Positions 61,065-64,000 of a stretch of DNA of 64,000 bases are shown piece by piece (within the stretch, counting starts at the first letter, position 1; each line of letters starts with the position of its first letter). A model generated the notes under the pieces. That model was not told where the DNA came from, ran no database searches, and saw nothing but the letters and a program-made list of their open reading frames with translations. This DNA comes from Methanothrix sp. (GTDB lineage Archaea; Halobacteriota; Methanosarcinia; Methanotrichales; Methanotrichaceae), in the NCBI RefSeq assembly GCF_016706325.1, contig NZ_JADJJX010000001.1, positions 372,001 to 436,000 on the forward strand, read 5' to 3'. Position numbers and translations under genes: made by a program.

Positions 61065-62861
61065 TCAATAATAATACCAGATGCTCCTGTAATCCTCCGG
61101 ATCTTCACCTCTCTTGATCAGCCTCTGAAGGTATCGATGTATGGAGACATCAGTGTAGACAAAAGGCGAGACCTGAGCTATGTTCTTCTCCCAGGGAAGG
61201 AAGGAGTACACCCTTCTGCCCTCAGAGGTGATAGCGATGAGCTCATGGTTCTGCCAGGCCCGGAGGTGGTCCTTACCCAGGCCGGGGACATTGAACACCG
61301 GCTCATCGGTGCGAAATATCCCGGGAAGCAGCCTTGCCTCCTCTTTACGCTCCTGCAGGATACGAGCTATGGGAACGGCATAGTCCTCGATCTCCGTCTT
61401 GCCCTTCATATTAAAGGTATAATAGGGATCCACTCCAATCTGCTTCAGGATGATTCTCAGGGATGCCGTCTCAAACTTCCGGCTGTTGGCAAAGGTGAAG
61501 ACCTGCTGGTTGTAGATCTCAACTCCCGTTCTCTTCACCATTCCTGTTGCCGCCAGAGTCTCCGGTGTTATCTCATAGGGATGCATGAAGTGAGTTACCA
61601 GGCAGAGGTTTCTCCTTCCCAGCTCCTGATAATAGCCCAGGATCTCGCACAGCTCCTCAGTGATCCTCTGACGGACTGTGGCCGGCATCCTGCTGGCCAC
61701 TCTTATGTTCTTCAGATGCGGAATCTGGGCCAGCCTGGACAGGATCCTATCGATCAAGGAGTCGCTCATAACCAAGGGGTCTCCGCCTGTGAGAAGAATG
61801 TCCATCATCTCTTCATGCTCTAAAAACCAATCCAGTGCCGCCTCAATCTTCTCCATAGGAGCCTGGGCCGAGACCATGAGGGGGGAGGTGATCTCCCAGT
61901 TGCGCTGGCAGTAGACGCAGATCTGAGGACATGATTCATAGGGTTTGACAATGGCCACCCGGGGATAGCGCCGGGTCACGAGATCTATAGGAGAGGTGTC
62001 CCTCTCCCTCATGAAGTCGAAGGCCCACATCTTGTCCTTTCTGTGGGCTATCATATTCTCCACATAGCTGAGCGGGGGGAAGACCTGCCTGCGCACGGCA
62101 TAATCCATGTCACAGGGCTCTTTATCCATAAGATGGAGATAATAAGGGGTAACGCCAAAGGGCACATTGTTATCTATGGCCAGCCTTATAGAACTCTCAT
62201 GCTCTTCGTCTAGCTCAATCACCTGGCGGATTATATTTAATCCATTATCATCTTTAAAAATATGGCGAAATTGCCAATGCCAATCATGCCAATCATCCTC
62301 AGAGGAGTTGAGGATATCGAGAATCCTCCTCTTATTCTCCTCTCGCTTTTCAATGATCCCCGGGTCAAGCCCGGATTTATATCTTGACAGATATCTATCC
62401 ATTCGCCTTCCCATCTGGTCCAGGTAGTCAGAGCGCATAATTCCCGCTTTCCGGCCCTCGAATTCATCAAAATTTGGGATATCTATTCCCTCCATCAGCC
62501 GGGAGGGATACACGTCCGCCTTTAATTTCAGGGCCTTGAAGAGATGGATGAACTCATCGACGAAGTCATCAGCCACATCAGCATCGCCATTGACTGCCGC
62601 CACCCACAATTTTTCCAGGGAAGAGGTGCCGGTGATGCGTTCATTTTTTGGTGATATTATATTTTTTAGCGTTCGTACGGCCTCTTTGAAAAGGGTATAA
62701 TCCCATGCCTCAATCTCGCTCACATCACAGGCATAAGTCCATTCTCTGGCTTCGATGTATCGAGCTACTTTGTTGCGTGCGCTCTCTAATGATTTGCTCT
62801 CTTTGAGCAGCACATATAGCCCTGGTGCTGCGTCCCAGCATGTATCCCATCTATCAGTCAT
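61065..62861 (-). CDS. KamA-family radical SAM protein with long N-terminal domain
   Basis: 598 residues. The 4Fe-4S/SAM motif is ESCPQICVYCQRN (CxxxCxxC, about residue 310), with LLTGGDPLVMSD and HFMHPYEITPET as in lysine 2,3-aminomutase. Around 300 extra residues precede the radical SAM core, unlike the roughly 420-residue AblA. A lysine in VPGLGKDHL could correspond to the PLP lysine but the context is diverged, so aminomutase activity is uncertain. Preceded by a long AT-rich leader; TTTATATAAA at 63020-63029 may be its promoter. Confidence 0.75.
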   Translation of the reverse strand: MTDRWDTCWDAAPGLYVLLKESKSLESARNKVARYIEAREWTYACDVSEIEAWDYTLFKEAVRTLKNIISPKNERITGTSSLEKLWVAAVNGDADVADDFVDEFIHLFKALKLKADVYPSRLMEGIDIPNFDEFEGRKAGIMRSDYLDQMGRRMDRYLSRYKSGLDPGIIEKREENKRRILDILNSSEDDWHDWHWQFRHIFKDDNGLNIIRQVIELDEEHESSIRLAIDNNVPFGVTPYYLHLMDKEPCDMDYAVRRQVFPPLSYVENMIAHRKDKMWAFDFMRERDTSPIDLVTRRYPRVAIVKPYESCPQICVYCQRNWEITSPLMVSAQAPMEKIEAALDWFLEHEEMMDILLTGGDPLVMSDSLIDRILSRLAQIPHLKNIRVASRMPATVRQRITEELCEILGYYQELGRRNLCLVTHFMHPYEITPETLAATGMVKRTGVEIYNQQVFTFANSRKFETASLRIILKQIGVDPYYTFNMKGKTEIEDYAVPIARILQERKEEARLLPGIFRTDEPVFNVPGLGKDHLRAWQNHELIAITSEGRRVYSFLPWEKNIAQVSPFVYTDVSIHRYLQRLIKRGEDPEDYRSIWYYY

Positions 62862-63196
62862 ATCTTATGCTATCCATATCACATTTTACTTTAATTTTTC
62901 CCAAGAAAAAGGATCTTTGATAAAAAATTATCCTTGATAAGAGGAATATAAAGTTAGATCAAAGAGAAATCGATCAACTTATAATAAAATTTTTTGTGTT
63001 TTATGCGATTGGCCCATTATTTATATAAAGACCGAAAAAGTATTTCATAGGGTCTGCAATCCAATTCCATATGAAGCTATGCTTATTCCCTCTGCAATAT
63101 CAATCTCTTCAGGCATCCCTCTGTCTCATCCTGTCTCTCCAGAATCATCCGTATCTCTGTCTCATCCTATATCATCCAGCACCATCCTATGATGGC
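62862..63196. other. AT-rich leader plus pyrimidine-rich spacer
   Basis: About 335 bp between two minus-strand genes. 62870-63060 is very AT-rich and contains the palindromic TTTATATAAA (63020-63029), a TATA box for the KamA-type gene. 63110-63180 repeats CTCTGTCTCATCCT twice. No gene is seen. Confidence 0.5.
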
Positions 63197-64000
63197 CTAC
63201 TCCGACCAGGTCTCCGGCAGGAACATCAATACCACAGGAAGGATCTCCAGCCGGCCGATGTACATACAAAATACAGCCAAGATCTTTCCTCCATCGGATA
63301 CGGCATTAAAATCCATTGCCACCACCCCGAAGCCCGGACCGATTATCCCCAGGGAGCATGCTGCAGCAGAGATAGCGGAGAGGGCGCCAAACTGGGGATT
63401 TGATGATTCAGTGATGGAAAAGATCAAAGTGGCAAGGATGAATATCATTATGTACAACTGCACGAATAAAACCACAGCCCTTACGGTATTCTCCCTGACC
63501 ACCTTATCCGCCATCTTTATGGTGATGACCGCCTTGGGATGAAGGCTTCTGATCAGCTCGGCATGAACATATTTTAGCACTATTATCACCCGCCCTACCT
63601 TCATGCCCCCACCAGTGGACCCTGTGCAGCCGCCAATGGTCATCAACAGCAGCAGGACCAGCTTGGCCGCCAAAGACCAGGCATCATACTCGAAGTTGTT
63701 CACAAAGCCGGTGGTGGTCATGGTAGAGATCACCTGAAAGACAGATGAGCGCAGGGCATTGGTGATGCCACCTGGTATTTGCCCAAAGAGTATTAGTATT
63801 ATAATAGCTATAAACATAATAAAAATATAGCCTCTGAACTCTGCATCTTTTAAAAGATAATTTAAATTTTTCTTCAGCACAATCTGATGATATATTATAA
63901 AATTGGTTCCTCCAAGCAAGAGAAAGATGCAGATTATGGCCTCCACCAGAATGCTATTGTATTCTGCAATGCTGTAGGCTCTCGGGGAAAAGCCGGCAGT
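63197..64000 (-). CDS. trkH: Trk-type potassium uptake protein TrkH (partial, runs off the window)
   Basis: About 268 C-terminal residues are in the window; the frame is still open at base 64000 (TAGFSPRAYSIAEYNS...), so the 5' end is missing. Pore-loop signatures TTTGFVNNFEYDAW and GGCTGSTGGGMKVGRVI, and the final GRLEILPVVLMF, identify the TrkH/KtrB family of membrane K+ transporters. Confidence 0.92.
   Translation of the reverse strand, partial: TAGFSPRAYSIAEYNSILVEAIICIFLLLGGTNFIIYHQIVLKKNLNYLLKDAEFRGYIFIMFIAIIILILFGQIPGGITNALRSSVFQVISTMTTTGFVNNFEYDAWSLAAKLVLLLLMTIGGCTGSTGGGMKVGRVIIVLKYVHAELIRSLHPKAVITIKMADKVVRENTVRAVVLFVQLYIMIFILATLIFSITESSNPQFGALSAISAAACSLGIIGPGFGVVAMDFNAVSDGGKILAVFCMYIGRLEILPVVLMFLPETWSE

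Overview
The window comes from a euryarchaeal methanogen, most likely an acetate-using member of the Methanotrichales (Methanothrix/Methanosaeta); the genus is inferred, not proven. Support for this: a methanogenesis marker 8 (DUF2099) gene, cysteate synthase of the Methanosarcina-type coenzyme M pathway, a Methanosarcina-type S-layer protein with a duplicated domain, CDC48/VAT, CTP-dependent riboflavin kinase, a tRNA-Pro(TGG) without an encoded CCA, archaeal TATA boxes placed close to start codons, and many ATGA gene overlaps.

Layout. 0-13.6 kb is mainly housekeeping: a CoA-transferase/GNAT fusion, an exported protein, an XRE-type regulator divergent from cysteate synthase, an ABC ATPase - HypB-like GTPase - Fe-S protein operon, CDC48, two overlapping acyltransferase-fold genes, a His-rich metal-binding protein, and a small gene with an in-frame amber codon. 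13.7-18.5 kb is accessory: a P-loop ATPase and a broken TPR gene, lying between two paralogous exported proteins. 18.5-23.8 kb is a decayed defence/mobile island: an IS1-family element whose transposase is split at two A6 runs, a 5'-truncated SF1 helicase, an apparently intact C5 cytosine methyltransferase, an IS5-type transposase remnant, a severed restriction-enzyme N-terminus and a VapC-like remnant. 24-38 kb returns to core metabolism: ACT protein plus homoserine dehydrogenase, DNA ligase, HisD, marker 8, a large TPR protein, RibK, and an operon of both ATP-citrate lyase subunits, an aconitase-family large subunit and a PHP phosphoesterase.

38-47 kb holds a zinc-ribbon/methyltransferase-like protein, tRNA-Pro, a flippase-like membrane protein, a small basic protein coupled to ThiI, a KGG protein, a GH15 glucoamylase-type enzyme coupled to a phosphoribosyltransferase, carbamate kinase and a cysteine-free CMD-family protein. 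47-64 kb holds the S-layer protein, an ABC-2 exporter whose 5' end is an in-frame 15-bp repeat array, an ArsM-type methyltransferase, a macrodomain protein, a hybrid sensor kinase, a beta-helix exported protein, a KamA-family radical SAM protein and the 3' part of trkH, which runs off the window.

How the genes work together. The acl genes with the aconitase-family subunit suggest a citrate-handling route, possibly used to make 2-oxoglutarate in place of an ordinary citrate synthase. The ACT protein is probably an allosteric partner of homoserine dehydrogenase. The ATPase/TPR pair resembles a two-gene module I know from cyanobacteria and other archaea whose function is not established. Short tandem repeats of 12-35 bp are unusually common between and inside genes here.
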